Shown here one piece after another: positions 9,157 through 17,078 of a DNA stretch of 64,000 bases (the first letter of the stretch is position 1; each line of letters begins with the position of its first letter). This DNA comes from Chryseobacterium artocarpi (lineage in GTDB: Bacteria; Bacteroidota; Bacteroidia; Flavobacteriales; Weeksellaceae). The notes under the pieces were generated by a model. That model did not search any database. It saw nothing but the letters and a program-made list of their open reading frames with translations, and was not told where the DNA came from. Made by a program: the position numbers and the translations under genes. The stretch covers positions 186,001-250,000 of the forward strand of contig NZ_MAYH01000049.1 of assembly GCF_001684975.1 (NCBI RefSeq), written 5' to 3'.

Positions 9157-10107
9157 ATGAATATTCAGCAACTGGAGTATCTTATCGCTGTTGATAAGTA
9201 TAAACATTTTGGAAAAGCAGCTCAGGCGTGCTTCATTACCCAGCCTACCTTAAGTGCCATGATACAGAAATTTGAGGATGAATTGGATGTGAAGGTTTTT
9301 GACAGAACTACGCACCCGATCCGTACCACAGATGTAGGTCTTCAGATCATTGATCAGGCTAAGGTAATTATAGAATCTGTCAATGAGCTGAAAAACAAAG
9401 CTAACCTTTTGAATAATATTCTAGGAGGAACTATCAATCTTGGAATCATTCCTACTGTTTCTTCATTTATCCTGCCTACGGAGATCTTTAAATTCCTTGA
9501 AGAAAATCCGAAAATTCAGATGAATGTAAAGGAAATGACAACGGATAATATTATTAAGGCTTTAAAAGCAGGAGAGCTTGATGCCGGAATTATCTCTACT
9601 CCTTATGATACTGCTGACGAGTTTTACCAGGATTTCCTATTCAATGAAGAATTGATGATCTATAGCTCTAATACTGAGGCTAATAAAAAGAATTCTTACA
9701 TTATTCCTGAAGAATTGAATGTTGAAAAAGTATGGTTGCTTGAAGAAGGAAACTGTCTTAGAAATCAATTCGAAAATATCTGTCATCTGAAAGAAAATAC
9801 TTTGAAACCTAAAAATTTAGATTTCTTGGCATCCAATATTCAGACTTTAGTACATATGGTAGATAAAGTGGGAGGAATCAGTATTCTTCCGGAGCTTGCG
9901 CTAAGTCAGCTTTCTGAAGAGCAGAAAAAGAATGTTTTCAGATTCAAGAAGCCTTTCCCTTACAGAGAGATTAGTATCATTTACTATAAGCCTACCTTTA
10001 AGCAAAAGATCATTGATGAATTGTCACATTCTATCAAAAATTCTTTGGAACTTAAATTAAATTATCACGAAAGTCCAAAGGAATTTGTAAGCATAAAGCC
10101 TCAGTAG
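9157..10107 (+). CDS. oxyR: Hydrogen-peroxide-sensing LysR regulator OxyR
   Basis: LysR-family transcription regulator of 316 residues. An N-terminal winged helix (about 1-60, with AAQACFITQPTLSAMI) precedes the substrate-binding-like regulatory domain. Cysteines at residues 200 and 209 lie in GNCLRNQFENICH. They match the spacing (eight residues) and surroundings of E. coli OxyR Cys199 and Cys208, the peroxide-sensing disulphide pair. The divergent catalase gene supports the assignment: activation of katA on oxidation is the expected function. Confidence 0.92.
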   Translation: MNIQQLEYLIAVDKYKHFGKAAQACFITQPTLSAMIQKFEDELDVKVFDRTTHPIRTTDVGLQIIDQAKVIIESVNELKNKANLLNNILGGTINLGIIPTVSSFILPTEIFKFLEENPKIQMNVKEMTTDNIIKALKAGELDAGIISTPYDTADEFYQDFLFNEELMIYSSNTEANKKNSYIIPEELNVEKVWLLEEGNCLRNQFENICHLKENTLKPKNLDFLASNIQTLVHMVDKVGGISILPELALSQLSEEQKKNVFRFKKPFPYREISIIYYKPTFKQKIIDELSHSIKNSLELKLNYHESPKEFVSIKPQ

Positions 10108-10171
10108 ACGGAATGCTTTAAAGTGATATAAGTCATTAATTTAAAGAAAAATATAATTAGTAAACAAAATT

Positions 10172-10203
10172 TTTGAGTATTACGAAAATAGTGCTTAAAT
10201 TTG
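10172..10203 (+). promoter_or_regulatory. Promoter of metK transcript
   Basis: TTTG (10172-10175), 20 nt, then TAAATTTG (10196-10203) is a full match to the Bacteroidota housekeeping promoter. Transcription would begin only a few bases before the predicted SAM-II aptamer, which supports both calls. Confidence 0.75.
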
Positions 10204-10214
10204 CTGACGTTTAC

Positions 10215-10267
10215 GACGAGGAAAAATTTGACCTGATTGCAACCTCTATAAAAAAATGCTAAAACAG
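10215..10267 (+). ncRNA. SAM-II riboswitch upstream of metK
   Basis: The conserved blocks of the SAM-II (SAM-alpha, metA) aptamer occur in order: a P1 strand GAGG (10218-10221), AATTTG, CC, ATTGCA, the closing P1 strand CCTC (10243-10246), an A-rich linker TATAAAAAAA and the 3' pseudoknot strand GCTAAAA. The spacing fits the compact roughly 52-nt fold. SAM-II is known in Bacteroidota and controls methionine/SAM genes. Here it precedes SAM synthetase by about 75 nt and would turn expression down when SAM is abundant. The call is by eye, without a covariance-model search. Confidence 0.82.
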
Positions 10268-10343
10268 TATTCTTTTTTCTGGGCAATTTTATTCTTATTT
10301 TTCGTCAATAATTTTTTTTTAATTTAAAAAACCAAAGAATAAT

Positions 10344-11624
10344 ATGTCTTACTTATTTACATCTGAATCTGTTTCAGAAGGACATCCGGATAAAATTGCC
10401 GATCAGATTTCCGATGCATTGATCGATCATTTCTTAGCATACGATAAAAATTCAAAAGTAGCATGTGAAACTCTTGTAACTACCGGACAGGTGGTATTGG
10501 CAGGAGAAGTAAAATCTGATGCATACCTTGACGTTCAGACTATTGCCAGAGAAGTAATCAATGGAATTGGTTATACAAAAGGAGAATATATGTTCAATGG
10601 AGATTCTTGTGGAGTAATCTCTGCAATTCATGAACAGTCACCGGATATCAACCAAGGGGTTGACAGAGCTGTAAATGATGAGTCTTTTGAGGCAAAAGCA
10701 AATGCTCAGGGAGCTGGTGACCAGGGAATGATGTTTGGATATGCTACCAATGAAACGGCAAATTATATGCCTCTAGCTTTGGACTTGGCACATACAATCC
10801 TTAAAGAACTTTCTGCGATCAGAAGAGAAAATAAAGAAATTGCTTACTTACGTCCTGATGCAAAAAGCCAGGTAACTATCGAATATTCTGATGATCACAA
10901 ACCAATCAGAATTGATTCTATCGTGGTTTCTACTCAGCATGATGACTTCGGAACTGAAGAAGAAATGCTAAACAAGATCCGTGAAGATATCAAGAATATT
11001 CTTGTTCCTAGAGTTGTTGCTCAGCAGACTGAAGAGATCAGAGCATTATTTAACGATCAGATCAAGTATCATATCAACCCTACAGGTAAATTTGTGATCG
11101 GTGGTCCTCACGGAGATACAGGTCTTACAGGTAGAAAAATTATCGTTGATACTTACGGTGGTAAAGGAGCTCACGGTGGTGGTGCTTTTTCTGGAAAAGA
11201 TCCTTCAAAAGTAGACAGAAGTGCTGCTTACGCAACAAGACACATTGCTAAAAACTTAGTAGCTGCTGGTGTTGCGGACGAAGTTTTAGTACAGGTTTCT
11301 TATGCAATTGGAGTTGCTGAACCTTGTGGTTTGTATATCAATACTTACGGAACTGCAAAAGTTGATCTTCACGATGGTGATATCGCTAAAAAAGTGTCTA
11401 CAATCTTTGATTTAAGACCTTATGCTATTGAGCAGAACTTAAAATTAAGAAACCCTATCTACCAGGAAACGGCTTCTTACGGTCACATGGGGAAAGAGCA
11501 CTATATAGCTGATAAAACATTCAACAAAGGGCATAAAAATGAGCTTACGTTGGAAGGTCTTGAGTTCTTTACTTGGGAAAAATTAGACAAAGTAGATGAA
11601 ATTAAAGCCGCTTTCGGAATTTAA
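10344..11624 (+). CDS. metK: S-adenosylmethionine synthetase
   Basis: Makes S-adenosylmethionine from methionine and ATP. At 426 residues it has the full three-domain MetK layout: the N-terminal GHPDKIADQISDA motif, the central QGAGDQGMMFGYA, and GGKGAHGGGAFSGKD with the phosphate-binding loop. The leader carries a predicted SAM-II riboswitch and a consensus promoter, so product feedback on its own mRNA is expected. It is monocistronic, with a terminator directly downstream. Confidence 0.97.
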   Translation: MSYLFTSESVSEGHPDKIADQISDALIDHFLAYDKNSKVACETLVTTGQVVLAGEVKSDAYLDVQTIAREVINGIGYTKGEYMFNGDSCGVISAIHEQSPDINQGVDRAVNDESFEAKANAQGAGDQGMMFGYATNETANYMPLALDLAHTILKELSAIRRENKEIAYLRPDAKSQVTIEYSDDHKPIRIDSIVVSTQHDDFGTEEEMLNKIREDIKNILVPRVVAQQTEEIRALFNDQIKYHINPTGKFVIGGPHGDTGLTGRKIIVDTYGGKGAHGGGAFSGKDPSKVDRSAAYATRHIAKNLVAAGVADEVLVQVSYAIGVAEPCGLYINTYGTAKVDLHDGDIAKKVSTIFDLRPYAIEQNLKLRNPIYQETASYGHMGKEHYIADKTFNKGHKNELTLEGLEFFTWEKLDKVDEIKAAFGI

Positions 11625-11657
11625 TTTATTCTTCTGAACAAATATTATGAACTGCTT

Positions 11658-11683
11658 TGCCTTCCGGTAAGGCAGTTTTTTTT
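11658..11683 (+). terminator. Terminator of metK
   Basis: Stem TGCCTT/AAGGCA with a 5-nt loop is followed by a run of eight T residues. Confidence 0.8.
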
Positions 11684-11709
11684 AATTTTACACCTTAATA
11701 AATAGAAAG

Positions 11710-12201
11710 ATGATGAATTTTCGAACAGCAGTTACTATTCTATCCCTGTTTTTACTAAGTACACTGGTGAAAGCACAATATACCATGCATAAGATGATTA
11801 CTGTAGGGTATACGTATCAAAACCAAAGTTTTGGAGAAGTAGGAGGTAAATTGCTTTTTCTTAAAAATGATGATGTAATTTACAGATTAGGAGGCTCTGC
11901 TTTGATGGGTTCTGTCGATTCGAAGTTTGCTATCATGCCGAAACTTAATGCCGATGTTTTACTTAATTTTCAAAAGGATGTGGATTTCTACCATTCTTAT
12001 TATTTCCTGATAGGAGCGGAAGGTACCAACAAATATGTTGCTCCTAAAATTGGAGTTACTTTATTTGGAATGCTTGATCTTACAGGAGGCTATGCTTTTC
12101 CTATCGGAGATACCCGTTTGAATGGAAAAGAAATGAAAGGGTTGAATATTAATTTTACATTAAATATCCCTACTGTATTCATTCATGATATGTTTAAATG
12201 A
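11710..12201 (+). CDS. Hypothetical secreted or outer-membrane protein
   Basis: A 163-residue protein with a clear signal peptide (hydrophobic residues 7-20, cleavage near VKA-Q). The mature part is rich in alternating aromatic and small residues (GYTYQNQSFGEVGGKLLF, LTGGYAFPIGD) and ends in Phe-Lys. This looks like a small beta-barrel, but I recognise no family. It has its own gap on each side and no obvious functional partner. Confidence 0.6.
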   Translation: MMNFRTAVTILSLFLLSTLVKAQYTMHKMITVGYTYQNQSFGEVGGKLLFLKNDDVIYRLGGSALMGSVDSKFAIMPKLNADVLLNFQKDVDFYHSYYFLIGAEGTNKYVAPKIGVTLFGMLDLTGGYAFPIGDTRLNGKEMKGLNINFTLNIPTVFIHDMFK

Positions 12202-12397
12202 TTTTTTTTAAATTTTTCTCTTTAAAATTTAATATTAGCTTAACAGTTATTAAAAAATTATTATATTTACGCCATAATATAATTGTACCAACTATCGAAT
12301 AGACTCTACTCTGAAGAACTGTTTTGTATATACAGCAAGAACTGGATAATTTATCTGGTCGATAGCTGGGCTGCAAATATTTATATTGAGAAGAGTT

Positions 12398-12988
12398 ATG
12401 AAATCAAAATCGGATAGTTTACTAATTTCGCTTTACCAGAAAGGAGATGAGGGGGCGTTATCAACCCTTATTCATCGCCATCAGAGAGAACTGTTTACAT
12501 TCATTTTTTACAAAATTAATGATGAAGATTTAGCCAACGATATTTTTCAGGATACATTCATGAAAATCATTGTAATGCTGAAAGAAGGACGCTATAACGA
12601 AGAAGGAAAATTTATTCTTTGGGCGAAAAGAATTTCCCACAATTTAATCATCGACCATTTTAGATTGAAAGCAAAAAATATCAAAGTTTCAGAGACAACT
12701 TTTGAAACTGATGAATATTCTATTTTTGATCTGATCAGAGAACCTTCGGAAAATATTGAAGACCAGTTGGTAAGCAATCAAATTCAGGAGGATTTATTGA
12801 GAATGTTACAATTTCTTCCTTTGAATCAGCAGGAAGTAATTAAACTGAGATTCTTTGACGGGCTTAGCTTTAAGGAAATTGCAGATCATACTGACATGAG
12901 TATTAATACCACATTGGGTAGAGTACGATATGCATTGATAAACCTGAGAAAAATCATGGATGAAAATAACATAATATTAACTAGATAG
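12398..12988 (+). CDS. ECF-type RNA polymerase sigma factor
   Basis: Sigma-70 family factor of about 196 residues with only regions 2 and 4. Region 2 has the DEDLANDIFQDTFMKI block and region 4 the helix-turn-helix LPLNQQEVIKLRFFDGLSFKEIA. The open frame reaches a TTG at 12386, but the ATG at 12398 gives the usual N-terminus. No anti-sigma factor or FecR gene follows; a 44-residue ORF and a HAD gene do, so its control is unknown. A TATATTTA box lies in the 190-base upstream gap. Confidence 0.85.
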   Translation: MKSKSDSLLISLYQKGDEGALSTLIHRHQRELFTFIFYKINDEDLANDIFQDTFMKIIVMLKEGRYNEEGKFILWAKRISHNLIIDHFRLKAKNIKVSETTFETDEYSIFDLIREPSENIEDQLVSNQIQEDLLRMLQFLPLNQQEVIKLRFFDGLSFKEIADHTDMSINTTLGRVRYALINLRKIMDENNIILTR

Positions 12989-13036
12989 ATAATATTTTGT
13001 AAAACTTCTCGTTTTTAAGGAAAACATACTTCGCTT

Positions 13037-13171
13037 ATGAAAAAAAATGACTCCTTAAAAGTGAAAACTTTGAAACCTAAAAAGCAAACCATTGATTTTC
13101 TGCTCAATTTTTCGAAAAGCCTTGAAATTGTGAAAAGCAAGAGCAAGAATTATCCTATTACAAAAAATTAA
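13037..13171 (+). CDS. Small basic protein of 44 residues
   Basis: ATG at 13037 opens a 44-codon frame beginning MKKNDSLKVKTLKPKKQ and ending in TAA at 13171. It is lysine-rich, with a short hydrophobic patch (IDFLLNF), and lies between the sigma-factor gene and the HAD gene on the same strand. No family is recognised. It is listed because it fills the gap cleanly and has codon usage like its neighbours. Confidence 0.45.
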   Translation: MKKNDSLKVKTLKPKKQTIDFLLNFSKSLEIVKSKSKNYPITKN

Positions 13172-13191
13172 AATTATTAACTTTGTGCTGT

Positions 13192-13887
13192 ATGAAAATG
13201 CAGCACGTTTATTTTGACCTGGACAATACGCTCTGGGATCATCGCAGAAATGCCTATTTAACAATCAAAGACCTTTTCGAAAAACAGGAAATTACTTCGA
13301 AGTACAATATCGACTTTGAAGAGTTTCATAATGTTTACCATGATATCAATGAAGATTTATGGGAGAAGATCAGAGATGGATTAATAGGCAAAGAGTATTT
13401 GAGAGAACACCGTTTTTATGATTCCTTCATGCATTTTGGAGTGGATGATAAAGAACTGGCACTTTATTTTGAAGAACACTTTCTGGATAATATTGTAAGC
13501 CACAACGAACTGGTGGATGGAGCGGAAGATATCCTTGATTATCTTAAGGCTAAAAATTATACATTACACATTATTTCTAACGGTTTTCAGGAAGTAACAG
13601 AAAGGAAATGTACTTTATCAGGAATTGCACCTTACTTTAAAACCATTACGAGTGCAGACGCAATAGGCGTACGAAAACCTAATCCAAGGATTTTTGAGTA
13701 TTCTCTTGGGCTTTCTGATGCTAAGAAAGAAGAAAGTATCATGATTGGTGACGACTGGATCGCTGATGCTATGGGAGGAAGAGATTTTGGTATGGATTCT
13801 ATTTTCTTTGATGTTTATAAAGAAGGTAAGCAGGGGACAGGCTTAAAAGCAATTACTCATCTTCAGCAGATTAAAGAATATCTATAA
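13192..13887 (+). CDS. HAD-family nucleotidase (YjjG-like)
   Basis: Haloacid dehalogenase-like phosphatase of about 231 residues. Motif I is FDLDNTLW with the two catalytic aspartates, motif II is IISNG, motif III lysine is in VRKPNP, and motif IV is MIGDDWIADAMGG. The overall pattern resembles YjjG-type pyrimidine 5'-nucleotidases. The frame opens at a TTG (13183), but ATG at 13192 or 13198 is more likely. A TAACTTTG box at 13178-13185 directly abuts the start, implying a very short leader. Confidence 0.82.
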   Translation: MKMQHVYFDLDNTLWDHRRNAYLTIKDLFEKQEITSKYNIDFEEFHNVYHDINEDLWEKIRDGLIGKEYLREHRFYDSFMHFGVDDKELALYFEEHFLDNIVSHNELVDGAEDILDYLKAKNYTLHIISNGFQEVTERKCTLSGIAPYFKTITSADAIGVRKPNPRIFEYSLGLSDAKKEESIMIGDDWIADAMGGRDFGMDSIFFDVYKEGKQGTGLKAITHLQQIKEYL

Positions 13888-14167
13888 TTTTTATGTTTTA
13901 AAGCTAAAATATAGCTTTGAAAATATTTTATTGAACCATTAGGGCGGTTTAGGCTATTAAAAGGATTAAAACTCACTGTCATTGTAAGCTAAAGGCAAAG
14001 CAATCTTATTTAATTCTTTTAATAACTTATCTTTTCCTTAATGGTTTTTTTATTCATTATTTACTTCATTTCACCCATTTGATTTTTTACGTTTTAAGTT
14101 ATTCCCAATTCTTTCCTAAATTGATTTGGAACTTTGCACTATAATCATAACAGAAAAACTTAATCTT
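13888..14167. other. Non-coding gap with repeat-like traces
   Basis: It holds a 7-bp hairpin (AAAGCTA/TAGCTTT, 13900-13918) without a clear T tract. A segment GTCATTGTAAGCTAAAGGCA continuing into AAGCAATCTT resembles a degenerate copy of the interspersed GTCATTGCGAGG type seen in many Bacteroidota. Near the 3' end GAACTTTG is a one-mismatch -7 box for the next gene. No RNA gene or ORF was seen. Confidence 0.4.
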
Positions 14168-14617
14168 ATGAAAAATGTAAAGAAAATCACAAGTGTATTT
14201 ATTGTAATGTTCTTAATGATTAGCGGTTTGGTTTCTGCACAGGATAGAGCTATAAATCCAAATCAATTACCTAAAACAGCTAAAGCATTTCTTTCAGGTC
14301 ATTTTAAAGGAATACCGGTGTCATCTGCGATTGAAGATAGAGAGATCTACGGTGTTGATGAATACAAAGTATATCTGAATAATGGAATGAAAGCGGAATT
14401 CGACAGCAGCGGAAACTGGAAAGAAGTGGACGGAAAACATCAGAAAGTTCCTTATGGTTTTATTCCGGTATCAATCAAAAATTATACTGGTAGAAACTTT
14501 CCGAATACATACATTGTGAAAATAGAAAGAAAGAGATGGTCTTATAAAGCTGAACTTTCCAACGGATTGGAACTGGAATTTGACAGAAACGGAAATTTTA
14601 AAAGAATTGACGATTAA
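14168..14617 (+). CDS. PepSY-like domain secreted protein
   Basis: A 149-residue exported protein with a signal peptide ending near VSA-Q and two tandem PepSY-like (DUF2874) repeats. Each repeat has an LPKTAKAFL or PVSIKNY start and closes with a YKV/YKAEL...NG...EFD-x-NG strand pair. Such proteins occur beside two-component systems in Flavobacteria and may influence the sensor, but that link is inference. The open frame extends 14 residues upstream; ATG at 14168 fits the signal peptide. Confidence 0.75.
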   Translation: MKNVKKITSVFIVMFLMISGLVSAQDRAINPNQLPKTAKAFLSGHFKGIPVSSAIEDREIYGVDEYKVYLNNGMKAEFDSSGNWKEVDGKHQKVPYGFIPVSIKNYTGRNFPNTYIVKIERKRWSYKAELSNGLELEFDRNGNFKRIDD

Positions 14618-14651
14618 TAGTAATAAAGAATAACAATAAAATTTTAGTATT

Positions 14652-14858
14652 ATGGTTAACTGGAGTTTAATAAACAGTACTGGAAGAAAATTGTCTTCCA
14701 GTAAGATTAGAAAGAGTATTGTGTCTTTTATGACAAAGCATCACCCGTGTAGTGTGGTAAGTTCTATCGAGAAAAAGTATAATGCTTACAAAATTCATCT
14801 GATGAATGGTCTTTGTCTGATTTTCGATGCAGATGGACACTATGTAAAGACTAATTAA
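14652..14858 (+). CDS. Short single-repeat PepSY-like protein
   Basis: A 68-residue ORF that aligns by eye with one repeat of the PepSY-like protein immediately upstream: a helix SFMTKHHPCSVVSSIEKKY, then YKIHLMNGLCLIFDADGHY. It has no signal peptide, so it is either cytosolic or a leftover from a partial duplication. It is 34 bases downstream of the larger gene on the same strand. Confidence 0.6.
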   Translation: MVNWSLINSTGRKLSSSKIRKSIVSFMTKHHPCSVVSSIEKKYNAYKIHLMNGLCLIFDADGHYVKTN

Positions 14859-14864
14859 TAACCT

Positions 14865-14966
14865 ATGAAAGAAAGTTTGGGAGAAGGAGATAGAAGTTAT
14901 GTATGCATTATTGATATTCTTTGTGTATTATATCAGTTGGTTCTTATTCTGACATTGATTGCTTAA
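14865..14966 (+). CDS. Possible 33-residue hydrophobic peptide
   Basis: A short ATG frame with a hydrophilic start (MKESLGEGDRSYV) and a hydrophobic end (LYQLVLILTLIA) that could span a membrane. It sits between the PepSY-like genes and the response regulator. There is no family match and no independent support, so it may be chance. Confidence 0.2.
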   Translation: MKESLGEGDRSYVCIIDILCVLYQLVLILTLIA

Positions 14967-15062
14967 ACTATTTATCAATTGGTCTTGAATTCTGTCTCCT
15001 GGCTTTCTCCTGATTATTCCTCTATAATTTTATATATTTGATATAAGTTATCCAAGCTGCAT

Positions 15063-15734
15063 ATGAAGATTTTAATAGTAGAAGATGAACCGGACTTAAG
15101 GGATACTGTACAGAAGTTTCTGGAAGCAGATCATTTTATTGTAGAATATGCCGAAAACTATAGTTCCGGACTTGAAAAAATTATTTCTTACGAATATGAC
15201 TGCATTTTGCTGGATATTATGCTTCCCGACGGAAATGGGATTGATCTGTTGAGAGAAATTAAAAAAATGCATAAAAAAGATCCCGTTATCATTCTGTCTG
15301 CAAAAGATTCTGTGGATGATAAGGTAACAGGGCTTGAAATAGGAGCTGATGACTATCTTGCAAAACCTTTTCACCTTGCGGAACTGATGGCAAGAATAAG
15401 GTCTGTGATCAGAAGAAAAAATCAGGATGGAGAGAATATTATCAGGTATAAAAATATTAGCATTGATCCTGAAAGCAGGAATGTGAAAATTGGAAATGAA
15501 GAATTGGTTCTTAACCGAAAAGAATACGATCTTTTATATTACTTCGTCATTCACCCGGAAAAAACATTGCAGAAAACCACGCTCGCAGAAGCTATCTGGG
15601 GCGACTACATAGATCAGGCAGACAGCCTTGATTTTATCTATTCACAAATCAAAAATCTTCGTAAAAAACTGAAGGCACTCAATGCTGAGGCTGATTTTCA
15701 GGCAGTTTACGGAATAGGATATAAATTCGTTTGA
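15063..15734 (+). CDS. OmpR-family response regulator
   Basis: A 223-residue DNA-binding response regulator. The receiver domain (about 1-118) has the acidic pair ED at residues 7-8, phospho-acceptor Asp51 in LLDIMLPDGNG and the K in AKPF. The C-terminal winged helix has ELVLNRKEYDLLYYF. Its stop codon overlaps the start of the histidine kinase gene (ATGA), so the pair is translationally coupled. The PepSY-like genes just upstream are candidate targets or modulators. Confidence 0.92.
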   Translation: MKILIVEDEPDLRDTVQKFLEADHFIVEYAENYSSGLEKIISYEYDCILLDIMLPDGNGIDLLREIKKMHKKDPVIILSAKDSVDDKVTGLEIGADDYLAKPFHLAELMARIRSVIRRKNQDGENIIRYKNISIDPESRNVKIGNEELVLNRKEYDLLYYFVIHPEKTLQKTTLAEAIWGDYIDQADSLDFIYSQIKNLRKKLKALNAEADFQAVYGIGYKFV

Positions 15735-17020
15735 TGAAAGTTTCATTAAAATATTACACCATAAAGTACCTCATTATGATCCTTCTGCTGATTATAGCAG
15801 TATGGGCGGGGCTTTTCTATGCCTATATTCTTGATGAAGTGCATGATAATGTGGATGATGGACTTAAAGACAGAAAAATACAGATTATAAAGGCTGTTTA
15901 TCTTAATCCGGAGTTATTGAATAACAACGAATTCGGATTCAATGAGTTTAAGATCAACCCTATCACTGCCGGAGAATATCAAAACAAAAGCAGACTGTAT
16001 AATAAGATGTATTATATGGAGTATGACGATAAAGATCAGCCGTATCGTGTTCTCGAAGCAGATTTTATTGATCAGTTTAAAAAGAATCAAAGGCTTGTCA
16101 TAAGAACCTCAACGGTAGAAGAAGATGAGTTGATTTATGATCTTACCACTGCTTTAATCGTTCTTTATCTTCTGCTGGTAATCAGCATTGTTGCTGTAAA
16201 CGGATATCTTCTTAATAAAGCAATGCGTCCTTTCTATCAGATTCTGGATAAACTGAAAAAATATCAATTCGGTATTCCTTTTTCACAGGATGATCAGAAT
16301 TATACCATTAAAGAATTTGAAGAGCTGAATGTAGAAATCAATGAAATGATTGACCGTAATGAACTGGTTTTCTATCAGCAGAAACAGTTTATTGAGAATG
16401 CTTCTCATGAGCTTCAGACGCCTTTGGCAATTGTTATTAATAAGATAGATCTTCTGATTCAAAATGAAAACCTTGATAAAAAGAACCTGAACTTTCTTAC
16501 TGAGGTTAAAAATGACTTGAGAAGAATGGTGGGGTTGAATAAATCATTATTAATGCTTTCAAAGATTGAAAACAGTCAGTTTAATGCAATCTCAGAGGTT
16601 GATTTTAATGCTATGGTGAATAAACTTGTACAGAATTATGAGGATTTTATAGCTTTTAAAAATGTAGAAGTTAACATTATTGAGAAAGGAACATTTAAAG
16701 CAGAGTTTAATCAGGATCTTGCCGATATTTTATTATCTAATCTTCTTAAAAATGCTGTTAAATACAATAATGAAGAAGGAACGTTAAATATTTTTATTGA
16801 GAACAACAGAATCATATTTCAAAATAGTGGAATACAGGTTCCGTTGGATAAAACCAGAATTTTCAACCGCTTTTATAAACAGGGTTCTGATCAGACTTCT
16901 ACAGGTTTAGGATTATCCATTATTAAAACGATCATCAAACAATATCCGGGTTGGGATATTACTTATGAGTTTGAAGATCAAATGCATTATTTCATCCTTA
17001 CTAAAAATAAAATATCATAA
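15734..17020 (+). CDS. Sensor histidine kinase
   Basis: A 428-residue membrane kinase. Transmembrane segments lie near residues 12-32 and 138-160, enclosing a roughly 100-residue periplasmic sensor. A linker follows, then a HisKA domain with phospho-acceptor His in NASHELQTPLA near residue 224. The HATPase domain has LLKNAVKYNNE and GLGLSIIK motifs. Start is ATG 15734, overlapping the response-regulator stop; the frame also has a TTG three bases earlier. The signal is unknown. Confidence 0.92.
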   Translation: MKVSLKYYTIKYLIMILLLIIAVWAGLFYAYILDEVHDNVDDGLKDRKIQIIKAVYLNPELLNNNEFGFNEFKINPITAGEYQNKSRLYNKMYYMEYDDKDQPYRVLEADFIDQFKKNQRLVIRTSTVEEDELIYDLTTALIVLYLLLVISIVAVNGYLLNKAMRPFYQILDKLKKYQFGIPFSQDDQNYTIKEFEELNVEINEMIDRNELVFYQQKQFIENASHELQTPLAIVINKIDLLIQNENLDKKNLNFLTEVKNDLRRMVGLNKSLLMLSKIENSQFNAISEVDFNAMVNKLVQNYEDFIAFKNVEVNIIEKGTFKAEFNQDLADILLSNLLKNAVKYNNEEGTLNIFIENNRIIFQNSGIQVPLDKTRIFNRFYKQGSDQTSTGLGLSIIKTIIKQYPGWDITYEFEDQMHYFILTKNKIS

Positions 17021-17025
17021 AAAAT

Positions 17026-17057
17026 AATCGGCTGTCTCAATTCTGAGACAGCCGATT
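17026..17057. terminator. Bidirectional terminator between histidine kinase and trpS
   Basis: A perfect 14-bp stem, AATCGGCTGTCTCA and TGAGACAGCCGATT, with a 4-nt loop and A/T-rich flanks on both sides, lies between convergent genes. Confidence 0.85.
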
Positions 17058-17078
17058 TCTTATAGATAAAGTTTAGAA

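Noticed and set aside
12398..13171. ECF sigma/anti-sigma (FecR) iron-uptake cassette
   Set aside because: No FecR-like or TonB-receptor gene follows the sigma factor.
13888..14167. tRNA or small RNA gene in the gap
   Set aside because: No cloverleaf, CCA-type end or T-loop consensus could be made out; only a short hairpin and repeat-like words.
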